Positions 1 through 7,417 of a stretch of DNA of 9,741 bases are shown here, one piece after another. The stretch is from contig JBHEQT010000042.1 in NCBI GenBank assembly GCA_046530785.1, positions 1 to 9,741 of the forward strand, given 5' to 3'. The position numbers and the translations under genes are program-made. The notes under the pieces are model-generated. The model was not told the DNA's origin. It was given only the letters and a program-made list of their open reading frames with translations, and searched no databases. The DNA is from Arsenophonus sp046530785 (lineage in GTDB: Bacteria > Pseudomonadota > Gammaproteobacteria > Enterobacterales > Enterobacteriaceae). Numbering within the stretch: position 1 is the stretch's first letter; each line of letters begins with the position of its first letter.

Positions 1-345
1 AAATACTTTTTGTATCTTTGTTTGTTCATTGATAAGGTTAACAACCTATAAATTGATTTTTCTTATATCAAAATGAAGTTTTAATCTTTTTATTAAAAAC
101 TATAATTCTCGATCTATATCACTTATATTTTTATATATCTTTTTTATTTAAAAAGTGTACTGTTTTAGAGATAATAAAAATTAGATTTTTAAAAATTAAC
201 ACACTATCCCCCGATAATTACGGATATATTTATAATCTCATAAAAATCAACTTCTAGTATTTATAGTTTTTCTAAGAAAATTAAATCACAAACTGATATT
301 AGTATTGTTAATTTTTTAAAAAAATAATTTTCAATGATTTTTTTT

Positions 346-354
346 TGCTATAAT
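346..354 (+). promoter_or_regulatory. Possible extended -10 promoter element
   Basis: TGCTATAAT is a perfect match to the sigma70 extended -10 consensus (TGnTATAAT). An extended -10 can work with a poor -35; the best -35-like hexamer is TTTTCA at 328-333, with a short 15-nt spacer. No gene follows: the ATG at 361 is followed by one codon and a stop. It may be a relic promoter, the promoter of a small RNA ending in the palindromes at 404-508, or chance in AT-rich DNA. Confidence 0.25.
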
Positions 355-403
355 CTTTTAATGGATTAGAAGAAATAACTGTTAAAAATTTTAAATTTAA
401 TTA

Positions 404-508
404 TGATCTGTAACTGCAGATAGTTAAGAAAAACCTAATTTTAATTCACACCTTTCTTCACTTAATTTTATAAAAAAAGGGGGTTAGGTTGTCAAATAAA
501 ATTTTGAC
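404..508. repeat. Cluster of adjacent inverted repeats
   Basis: Several potential stem-loops lie back to back. ATCTG (406-410) pairs with CAGAT (417-421). AACCTAA (432-438) pairs with TTAGGTT (484-490) and encloses CCTTT (451-455) pairing with AAAGG (476-480). GTCAAA (491-496) pairs with TTTGAC (503-508) across a 6-nt loop. The stretch is richer in G and C than its surroundings, with a run of five G at 479-483. No function is known; it could be a structured RNA remnant or a decayed regulatory region. Confidence 0.35.
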
Positions 509-2287
509 TAATAGTAGTTTTAGTTAAAGAGATAAAAATTTATTTGGTATAATAAAAAGTAATCTATTTCTAATTATACAATCATCCAAAATATTCATCT
601 CCTCTATGTTATATATTGTTAAAAACCTTAAAACGAATATAGATTGAAATATTTTCATTTATAGATTTATTTGATGTAAACATAAGAATTAAGCTATCAA
701 AAATATTTTTGATTCCTATAGGAGGATGCCTGTGATGTGATTATATTTTATAATCTGTTAATTTATTAAAATATTTTCATAATTTTTTGATTAGTACAGT
801 GTTTAAAGATTCATGAAAAAATAAATAATATATCAAGTTAATTTATGAATATTAGTAAAAAAATTTTTTAAATAAACGATATTATCTTTTTAATATATTT
901 GTTCTTATAAACAGTAATACTTTTATCAAAAAATTTTTAACAATGAAAAATAGAAATTGATGTTACTAGAAAGAACAGCGATAATAATTTGATCCAATCA
1001 ATTAATTAATAACTCAATATTTTTTATTATAAAATAATATTTATAAAAAAATAAACATATTTATCAAATAAATTTTAAATTTCTATAAAAAATAATTTCT
1101 TAGAATTATTTTCAACAGGTATAGAATAAATTTTATATTTTTTAATATCCATGATTTTTCTAAAATTTAAATTTATATCTCAATTAATATAAAAAAGTTA
1201 TTAAATAATATTTTATTATAAATAGTATAAATAACGCTATAAACTATAAAAATAAATTAAATCCAAAGTAGTTATTTTAGAAAAAATTTTTATATAAAAT
1301 AAATAAAAATTTATTTAAAAAATGGTTAAATTTTTAAAGTTTTTATTATATTAGTTAATAAATATTTAATTAACTAATATTTAAATTTAATAAAATAATA
1401 TAATAAATAAGATTTTAATGTGTTAAAAATATGTTTTTATAAAAAAATATAAAAATTTTAAAAAATAATAAATAACAAACTTTGTTTACTTGAATACAGA
1501 TTTCATTCAGAATTTTCTGTATAATTTAAATATTTAGGTGTACTTATACTTACTTTAAATAAAATTCATCTATTGGGAAGAATAAAATCAGAAAAATAAA
1601 TGATATAAAACCAGTATTTCAGAAACTTCGCAAGTTACTATTAAATTAAAAAATATCCCTTATTAAGGACTTATAAACAATATTTGATATTTACTTATAA
1701 GATAAGATCTTAATCTACAAAAATTTTCTAACTGATTTGGAAGGACTCTATTCTTTATTCATTTATTTATAAAAATAAAAAAATTACCATAGGGAGTTAG
1801 TAATATTTTGTAATTCAATTAATTAATTTTTAATAAAATATAGAAAATAAAAATTAATTTTTATATTATAATTTCACACGGAAAGATTCTAAAAAAGAAA
1901 ATAATACGATTATTATGAATAATAGATTATAAATTTGACGATAAGAAAGATTTAATTTATAAGTTAATGTTATTTAGTAAAATACATAATATAAAAATTT
2001 CTATGTTAAATTCGATAAAAAATTTATATCTAGGATATAAGTGCATTTTAGCTAAATTATAATAATTTTTATATTTAATTTTTTTATTTAATCATAGTTA
2101 ATAACAAATAACACCTTTCTGTTAAAGATATCATCGTGGTTTTCAAATTGATTGATGTTAAACTTAGTGTAAAAATACACTTAAAGATAAATATTTAGTT
2201 TCGTAATACTGTATATTGAGGAATTACAAAACATTTGGGATTTAACTTGTGAAAATACTGTTATCAGTTTACATTTCCAAAAACCCT

Positions 2288-2337
2288 TCCAATATATAAT
2301 TCAAAAAATTGAATATATTTTGGATTTTTATTTTTAT
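2288..2337 (+). terminator. Rho-independent terminator-like hairpin before aroK
   Basis: TCCAA (2288-2292) pairs with TTGGA (2320-2324), ATAT (2294-2297) with ATAT (2315-2318), and ATTCAA (2299-2304) with TTGAAT (2309-2314). This gives about 15 base pairs around an AAAA loop, with one T-T mismatch and one bulged A. It is followed at once by TTTTTATTTTTAT (2325-2337). The shape is that of an intrinsic terminator on the plus strand, 107 bp before the aroK start. It could end transcription from a vanished upstream gene, or act as an attenuator in the aroKB leader. Confidence 0.6.
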
Positions 2338-2351
2338 ATGCAAAAAAGATC

Positions 2352-2380
2352 TTAATATTGATTAGATTGCAATTTATAGG
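2352..2380 (+). promoter_or_regulatory. Possible sigma70 promoter for aroK-aroB
   Basis: TTAATA (2352-2357) and TATAGG (2375-2380) each match four of six consensus bases and are separated by the optimal 17 nt. The pair lies downstream of the terminator-like hairpin and upstream of aroK, giving a leader of about 60 nt. In DNA this AT-rich such matches are common, so the call rests mostly on position. The leader contains an isolated GGAGGG (2403-2408), too far (36 nt) from the aroK ATG to serve as its ribosome site. Confidence 0.25.
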
Positions 2381-2444
2381 TCCCGTTGCTAATTTAATTG
2401 GCGGAGGGAAAGTTATCATTAACAAATAATCTTAATAATAGAAA

Positions 2445-2966
2445 ATGGCAGAAAAACGCAATATCTTTCTGGTTGGGCCTATGGGCGCTGGAAAAAGTAC
2501 TATTGGTCGCCAATTAGCACAACAACTTAGTATGGAATTTTTTGATTCCGATCAAGAAATTGAACGACGTACTGGTGCTGATGTGAGTTGGATATTTGAT
2601 TTAGAAGGAGAGGAAGGTTTTCGTGGACGTGAAGAAAAAATTATCAATGAACTTACAGAAAAACAAGGAATTGTTCTAGCAACAGGTGGAGGATCAGTAA
2701 AATCAAAAGAAACACGTAATCGTCTATCTGCTCGTGGGGTAGTTATTTATCTTGAAACTACTATTGAAAAACAAATAAAACGAACTCAACGAGATAAAAA
2801 GAGACCTTTATTACAAATAAATTATCCAGCTCGTGAAGTTTTAGAAAAACTTGCTTATGAACGCAATCCACTTTATGAAGAAATAACAGATATTACTATT
2901 CATACCGACGATCAAAATGTAAAAATAGTTGCTAATCAAATAATTGAATTATTAGAAAATACTTAA
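2445..2966 (+). CDS. aroK: Shikimate kinase I
   Basis: Cytoplasmic enzyme that phosphorylates shikimate to shikimate 3-phosphate with ATP, the fifth step of chorismate synthesis. At 173 residues it has the same length as E. coli AroK and is nearly collinear with it. Visible motifs are the Walker A loop GPMGAGKST (11-19), the DSD pair D34/D36, shikimate-contacting R60, the GGG turn at 81-83, the lid RPLL (120-123) and R140 in ERNPLY. All catalytic and substrate-binding residues are kept, so it should be active. The ATG at 2445 is fixed because an in-frame TAG (2439-2441) lies just upstream. No Shine-Dalgarno sequence sits at normal distance, which suggests weak or SD-independent initiation. 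aroB follows after 57 bp, probably in one transcript. Retention of both genes implies that aromatic precursors are still made. Confidence 0.97.
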   Translation: MAEKRNIFLVGPMGAGKSTIGRQLAQQLSMEFFDSDQEIERRTGADVSWIFDLEGEEGFRGREEKIINELTEKQGIVLATGGGSVKSKETRNRLSARGVVIYLETTIEKQIKRTQRDKKRPLLQINYPAREVLEKLAYERNPLYEEITDITIHTDDQNVKIVANQIIELLENT

Positions 2967-3023
2967 TTTCAAAAAACTAATATAAAATTACTAATTGACT
3001 ATACCATATAAGATAAAATCAAT

Positions 3024-4118
3024 ATGAAAAAATTGAAAGTTTCACTAGGTGAAAGGAGTTATCCGATTAAGATAGGATTTGGTTTACTTAATTCACCTGA
3101 TGCTTTTTCTCCTCTTAAAGGTGGAGAATACGCAATGATTGTAACGAATAAAACTTTACATACTCTTTATTCTGGAAAGGTAAAATCTACTCTTATAAAA
3201 ATAGGTGTCAAAGTTGATGAAATCATTCTACCTGATGGAGAATACTACAAATCACTAGTTATTCTTAATAAGATCTTCACTTCTTTATTAGAAAGAAATC
3301 ATCCTAAAAATACTACCCTTATCGCTCTTGGTGGAGGTGTTATTGGTGATTTAACAGGATTTGCTGCCGCATGCTACCAAAGAGGTGTTCGTTTTATTCA
3401 AGTACCAACCTCTCTTTTATCTCAAATTGACTCATCTATTGGAGGAAAAACAGCAGTCAACCATCCATTAGGTAAAAATATGATTGGTTCGTTCTATCAA
3501 CCAATATCAGTTATTATTGATTTAGATAGTCTACAAACATTACCAGTACGTCAGTTTTCTTCAGGTTTAGCAGAAATTATTAAATATGGTATAATTCTAG
3601 ATTATGTTTTTTTTATTTGGTTAGAAGAAAATATTAATAAATTGTTTGAACTTGATAAAAAAACAATAAATTATTGTATTCAACATTGTTGTAAATTAAA
3701 ATCGAAGATAATTTCTATAGATGAAAAAGAAACTAATGGAAAACGTATATTATTGAACTTAGGGCATACGTTTGGTCATGCTATTGAAACTGAATTAGGT
3801 TATGGTTCTTGGCTACATGGTGAGGTAGTTTCTGCAGGTATCGTGATGGCTGCAAAGACTTCAGAATTAATTGGTAAATTCGATAAAAAGGATACTCAAC
3901 GTATCTTAAATTTATTTAGAAAATCAAACCTTCCCATTAAAGGACCAAAAAAAATGTCTGCTGAAACTTATTTGTTTCACATGATGAGAGATAAAAAAGT
4001 AGTTAATAATCAACTAAATATAGTAATTCCTAAATCTATTGGTAAGGCGGAGTTATATGCTAATATATGTCATACAATTATTTTAAAATCAATTAAACAA
4101 TGCATAAATACAGATTAA
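3024..4118 (+). CDS. aroB: 3-dehydroquinate synthase
   Basis: Converts DAHP to 3-dehydroquinate using NAD+ and a divalent metal (Zn or Co), the second shikimate-pathway step. The 364 residues match E. coli AroB (362) end to end. Visible are the N-terminal LGERSYPI, the NAD-binding GGGVIGD (103-109), the substrate loop DSSIGGKTAVNHPLGKN (136-152), and metal ligands E184 (GLAEIIKYG), H248 (LGHTFGHAIE) and H265 (LHGE). A conserved MRDKK lies near the C terminus. One residue is inserted near ETNGKR (236-241) relative to the E. coli protein. All active-site motifs are intact. The start codon aligns with the family start; only a weak purine stretch precedes it, so translation may depend on read-through from aroK 57 bp upstream. 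The gene is followed by more than 1 kb of eroded DNA where damX and dam used to be. Confidence 0.97.
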   Translation: MKKLKVSLGERSYPIKIGFGLLNSPDAFSPLKGGEYAMIVTNKTLHTLYSGKVKSTLIKIGVKVDEIILPDGEYYKSLVILNKIFTSLLERNHPKNTTLIALGGGVIGDLTGFAAACYQRGVRFIQVPTSLLSQIDSSIGGKTAVNHPLGKNMIGSFYQPISVIIDLDSLQTLPVRQFSSGLAEIIKYGIILDYVFFIWLEENINKLFELDKKTINYCIQHCCKLKSKIISIDEKETNGKRILLNLGHTFGHAIETELGYGSWLHGEVVSAGIVMAAKTSELIGKFDKKDTQRILNLFRKSNLPIKGPKKMSAETYLFHMMRDKKVVNNQLNIVIPKSIGKAELYANICHTIILKSIKQCINTD

Positions 4119-4833
4119 ATACTAATTAAAAATAATTAAATAATTATACTTTGTAATGTAATGAATATTAGTATATTAGAAAAACTTTATAAGAAATAAT
4201 CTTTATAGATGATATGAAGATATTAATCATAAAAGAAGAGGAGAAATAAAGAAGTCTAAATTGAAAAACTTTAAGATTAAACTATCTCATTTCGAAAAAT
4301 TTATATAAGATTCTATTATCTTCATATCAGAATAGATTTAAATAATATTTAAACGCCTAATCAACATATCATAATTATATATCGATTTTATTCTAGTACT
4401 TTTTATTCTTAAAATATCTCAATTAATCATGATCGACAATATACTTTCATAATAAATAGTGAACATAACATAGATTTTTTAAATTAAACTCATTTGTTAA
4501 ATAAATTTCTTATATTTCACGAATAGAATAAATAAAATTGTAACAATTTCTTCAATTAACGATTTCAATCAATGAAGATTTCTTAACTCTAATCAATTAA
4601 TAAGAAATTTAAATATATTAAAATTTCTAGTTATATTGGTTTCTTTATGGAAAGGAAACATTACTTAATATAAATTAAAATTTACTAAAAATCTAAGATT
4701 AACGCTATCGTCAATAATATTTTCCTTTACTAGGAAATTTAAGTTGATTAAATAATCTAAATTAATTAGAAAGATTAAATCGTTTAGTTAAAACGCATAC
4801 ATATCAAAGATATAATTTATTATCGGTACCGAA

Positions 4834-4877
4834 GGAGTAATTATATAAAACAATTAATTATTTTAATTTATTACTCC
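4834..4877. repeat. Inverted repeat GGAGTAAT / ATTACTCC
   Basis: Perfect 8-bp arms at 4834-4841 and 4870-4877 are separated by 28 nt of almost pure AT sequence, with partial pairing continuing inward. The arms contain three G:C pairs, unusual for this region. No T-tract follows on either strand, so a terminator is unlikely. Confidence 0.35.
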
Positions 4878-5064
4878 AGTTCATAGAATCTTTTTTAAAA
4901 TCGATTAATTAAATTATAAAAACTATAAGATCATTTATAATTGGTCAATTATGTTATATTTTATTTTCATAATAATTACTATTTAACCAGAATAGTAAAA
5001 CGTAATTTCAACTTTTTCACGATCTCATTAAAAACTTGAAGTAGAATCTTTTAATAGATTAATC

Positions 5065-5088
5065 AAAAATAAAAATAAAAATAAAAAT
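5065..5088. repeat. Tandem hexamer repeat (AAAAAT)x4
   Basis: Four perfect copies of AAAAAT lie directly in a row, about 75 bp before the old dam start. Such microsatellites arise by polymerase slippage and are expected in AT-rich DNA with weak repair. There is no gene here whose phase it could switch. Confidence 0.7.
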
Positions 5089-5162
5089 CATTAGGCGAAA
5101 ATATACTTATTTTAAATAAAATATATCAAAAACTCTGAAATATTCAGATAAATTTTGATGTT

Positions 5163-6019
5163 ATGAAAAAACGCGCTTTTTTAAATAGTCTGATGGTAAA
5201 TTTTTTTGATAGAATAAATTAAAAAGTATTTACCAGAAAGTGATTATTTGGTAGAACCATTTGTCGTTGGTAGAGGTTCAGTATTTTAAATACCAACTAT
5301 GATTTTTATGTTTTAGCTGATATAAATAATGATCTTATTAATTTATATAATTCTGTAAAATATCATACTGATACATTTGTAAAATATTCACGTCAACTTT
5401 TTAAAAATGAGTTAAAATACCACAACCACCTTTGGTCAAATATTATCGTTTATGTACTGAATTTAATCTTATGTAGTAATTCTTTACGCCGTAGTGAACT
5501 TATTTTATATCTAATCGTCATTGCTCTATAATGGTCTTTGTCGCTATAATTCAAAATGGGAATTTAATTTTCCGTTTGGACATTATAAAAAACCTTATTT
5601 CCCAAAAAAAGGAACTTTATTGGTTTGATGAAAAAGCACAAAAGCTACTTTGTTTGTCAAACTTATCAAGAAACATTACTATCAATAAGTAAAAGCGTTG
5701 TTGTTTATTGCGATCTCTACCATACCCATAATAGACCTCTTTCTCATACTGCTAATTTTAACAGCATATCATACAAAAAATTTTAGCAATAAAGAACAAT
5801 GGAGTTTAACTCAGCTTGCTTTATCGATTATCATCATCGGACGGAATACCAGTATTAATATCAAATTATAATACACCAACGAGTAGGGAATGGTATTATC
5901 AGGCCAAACTAAATATTATTAAAATACATAGAACAATCAGTCGAAATATCCTTTCTCGTAAAAAAGTCGATGAACTTTTAACGTTCTATAATCCAACTTA
6001 TAAAAAACGAAAAAGGTAA
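5163..6019 (+). pseudogene. dam: Broken DNA adenine methyltransferase (Dam)
   Basis: Dam methylates adenine in GATC. Fragments collinear with E. coli Dam appear in order but in changing frames: MKKRAFLN (from 5163), SDYLVEPF (from 5239), VLADINNDLINLYN (about 5310-5350), YNGLCRYN with FPFGHYKKPYFP (from 5527), VVYCDLYHT (from 5697), TAYHTKNF (from 5761), and IPVLISNYNT with RKKVDELLTFYNP in the last 67 codons (5816-6019). Several internal stops and small indels separate these blocks. The Trp of the N-terminal cofactor motif WAGGK reads as TAG, and the catalytic DPPY reads DLYH. The last block is open from 5810 to the natural stop at 6017 and has a possible TTG start at 5816, but it lacks the cofactor and catalytic motifs and cannot be an active enzyme. 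The length is close to a full gene, so this is a fairly recent loss compared with damX and gph. Confidence 0.95.
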
Positions 6020-6029
6020 AAACCAAATC

Positions 6030-6033
6030 GGAG
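6030..6033 (+). promoter_or_regulatory. Shine-Dalgarno site of rpe
   Basis: GGAG lies 6 nt before the rpe ATG, in the 20-bp gap after the dam stop. It is among the clearest ribosome sites in the window and confirms the rpe start at 6040. Confidence 0.75.
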
Positions 6034-6039
6034 AAAACA

Positions 6040-6711
6040 ATGAAAGATTTTTTAATTGCTCCTTCTATTTTATCCGCAAATTTTGCATGTTTAGGTGAAG
6101 ATACAGAGAGAGTAATTAAAGCTGGAGCTGATATTATCCATTTTGACGTTATGGATAATCATTACGTACCCAATTTAACTTTTGGTCCAATGATATGTAA
6201 AACATTGCGAGATTACGGTATTAAAGTACCAATTGATGTACATTTGATGGTAAAGCCAGTAGATCGACTCATTCCTGACTTTGCTAAAGCCGGTGCATCT
6301 TATATTACTTTTCACGCTGAAGCAAGTGAGCATATTGATCGCACATTACAATTAATTAAAGATAACGGATGTAAAGCTGGTTTAGCTTTTAATCCGGCTA
6401 CACCATTAAATTATTTAGACTATGTGATAGATAAATTAGATATAATCTTAATTATGTCAGTAAATCCTGGTTTTGGTGGACAATCTTTTATTCCAAAAAT
6501 TCTAAATAAATTGCGTCAAGTTCGTAAAATGATCGATAATAACGATTATGATATGCGTTTAGAAGTTGACGGTGGGATAAACATTAATAATATTATTAAT
6601 GTTGCAAATGCAGGAGCTGATACTTTTATTTCAGGTTCTGGAATTTTTAATCAACCAGATTATAAAATTGTTATTGATGCAATGCGTAAAAAATTAATTT
6701 CTGCTATTTAA
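6040..6711 (+). CDS. rpe: Ribulose-phosphate 3-epimerase
   Basis: Interconverts D-ribulose 5-phosphate and D-xylulose 5-phosphate in the non-oxidative pentose phosphate pathway. It is a cytoplasmic, metal-dependent (beta/alpha)8 barrel. The 223 residues align over the full length of E. coli Rpe (225). Visible are IAPSILSANF (6-15), HFDVMDNHYVPN (34-45) carrying metal ligand H34 and catalytic D36, DVHLMVKPVD (66-75) with H68, VNPGFGGQSF (141-150), LEVDGG (174-179) with catalytic D177, and the phosphate-binding GSGIF (199-203). All catalytic residues are present. FHAEAS (91-96) replaces the E. coli FHPEAS, away from the metal site. The C terminus is two residues shorter. The gene lies 20 bp after the broken dam, as in the ancestral operon, so its promoter must lie within or before the eroded damX-dam DNA. 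Confidence 0.97.
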   Translation: MKDFLIAPSILSANFACLGEDTERVIKAGADIIHFDVMDNHYVPNLTFGPMICKTLRDYGIKVPIDVHLMVKPVDRLIPDFAKAGASYITFHAEASEHIDRTLQLIKDNGCKAGLAFNPATPLNYLDYVIDKLDIILIMSVNPGFGGQSFIPKILNKLRQVRKMIDNNDYDMRLEVDGGININNIINVANAGADTFISGSGIFNQPDYKIVIDAMRKKLISAI

Positions 6712-6759
6712 TAAAATCTAAAATTAATTTGGTATTTACGATTTTATTAAATTTTATTT
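6707..6759 (+). terminator. AT-rich hairpin overlapping the rpe stop codon
   Basis: TTTAATAAAATC (6707-6718) is a perfect 12-bp inverted repeat of GATTTTATTAAA (6740-6751), with a 21-nt loop, followed by TTTTATTT (6752-6759). The left arm includes the rpe TAA. Position and T-rich tail fit a weak intrinsic terminator. The stem has only one G:C pair, and a repeat of this length is not very improbable in such AT-rich DNA. Confidence 0.4.
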
Positions 6760-7417
6760 GGATGATTACAATTATTCAACAATACTTATTGATCATCTAA
6801 TATCTTAGGAATATGCATTCAATTAAATAACAATAATTCATATTTTGATGAAATTTATTTCCAATTGAATTACTAATAGTCTTAATTATTTTAATAAAAC
6901 TAAATATTAACTTGTTTAACTTTCAAGATTATATAAAATAATATTTATTGATTATTTAATAAAATTCATGAAAGTAATAGTAATAATAAGAAACAATAAA
7001 TTTTTATCAATAAAATTATCGGAAATAGCTAAGTAATCTTTATCGATAGAAATTTTTAAAATAAAATAAATGGTATTTATTTATCCTCTATATAAAGGAA
7101 TTAATAAATAATTTTATATTTTATATAATCAAGTATTAGTAATATCATATAAAAAGAAAACTTCAGTGATTTACTTTATCTCTTACTATGAGAGAAGTGT
7201 TATAAAATAGGGTAAAGATTAATTATTTATTTCTCGACGATTTTTATAAAGAAATTATATCTGATAAAGCTGTAAGATTATCTTTCTGTATATTATAACT
7301 TATATATAACTATGATAAATCTATCTTATTAAATAAGTAATATTTTCTATTAAATAGTTTTTCTAATCTATCTCTTTCCTTAAAAACATCAACTCTGATA
7401 ATTCTTGGAATTATAAA
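6712..7417. other. Eroded DNA in the position of gph
   Basis: In E. coli gph (phosphoglycolate phosphatase) lies between rpe and trpS and overlaps the trpS start. Here 706 bp of AT-rich DNA fill the slot. I found no DxDGT haloacid dehalogenase motif in any frame. A short hairpin, TCTCT (7179-7183) with AGAGA (7191-7195), has no clear role. The region must contain the trpS promoter unless the rpe transcript reads through; I could not single out a convincing one. Gene loss is inferred from synteny. Confidence 0.6.
7407..7410 (+). promoter_or_regulatory. Shine-Dalgarno-like site of trpS
   Basis: GGAA lies 7 nt before the ATG at 7418. It supports use of this upstream start, which gives TrpS an N-terminal extension; no ATG, GTG or TTG occurs between it and the conserved KPIVFSG. 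Confidence 0.45.

Larger units (their letters stand above)
1..2287. other. Long eroded AT-rich region without a recognisable gene
   Basis: No long open frame is present on either strand and stops are dense in all frames I read. In E. coli the DNA before aroK carries the hof (DNA-uptake secretin) genes and then the divergent mrcA, so this is plausibly their decayed remains. I could not align any stretch to HofQ or MrcA by eye. Local structure is limited to AT-rich inverted repeats, a palindrome cluster at 404-508 and an isolated AGGAGG at 720-725. No tRNA cloverleaf or rRNA sequence was noticed. Confidence 0.75.
4119..5162. other. Eroded DNA in the position of damX
   Basis: In E. coli damX (a membrane-anchored SPOR cell-division protein) lies between aroB and dam. 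Here the same slot is 1044 bp of AT-rich sequence with no useful open frame. I could not identify a transmembrane segment or SPOR domain in any frame with confidence. It contains an inverted repeat at 4834-4877 and a hexamer repeat at 5065-5088. The gene is inferred lost; the assignment rests on synteny, not on similarity. Confidence 0.6.

Noticed and set aside
528..604. Short minus-strand frame of about 25 codons near a GGAG
   Set aside because: The ribosome site abuts the ATG with no spacer, the product is not recognisable, and frames this short are common here.
1821..1859. Perfect 12-bp inverted repeat AATTAATTTTTA / TAAAAATTAATT
   Set aside because: The arms are entirely A and T and no gene is nearby. 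At this base composition about one such repeat is expected by chance in the window.
2995..3000. TTGACT as a -35 element for an aroB promoter
   Set aside because: A -10 at normal spacing would fall on or next to the aroB ATG, and the sequence there (ATCAAT) does not resemble TATAAT.
4863..4890. Possible remnant of the DamX SPOR domain around TTACTCCAGTTC
   Set aside because: A Y-T-x-Q-like reading needs several ad hoc frame changes and has no supporting neighbours, so it is not distinguishable from chance.
5816..6019. A 67-codon open frame as an independent small gene
   Set aside because: Its product matches the C terminus of Dam (IPVLISN, REWY, KKVDELL), and upstream Dam fragments lie in other frames, so it is the tail of a pseudogene.
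7370..7417. Possible C-terminal remnant of Gph just before trpS
   Set aside because: A short Leu/Ile-rich reading ends near the trpS start, but the similarity is composition-driven and no haloacid dehalogenase motif is found upstream.
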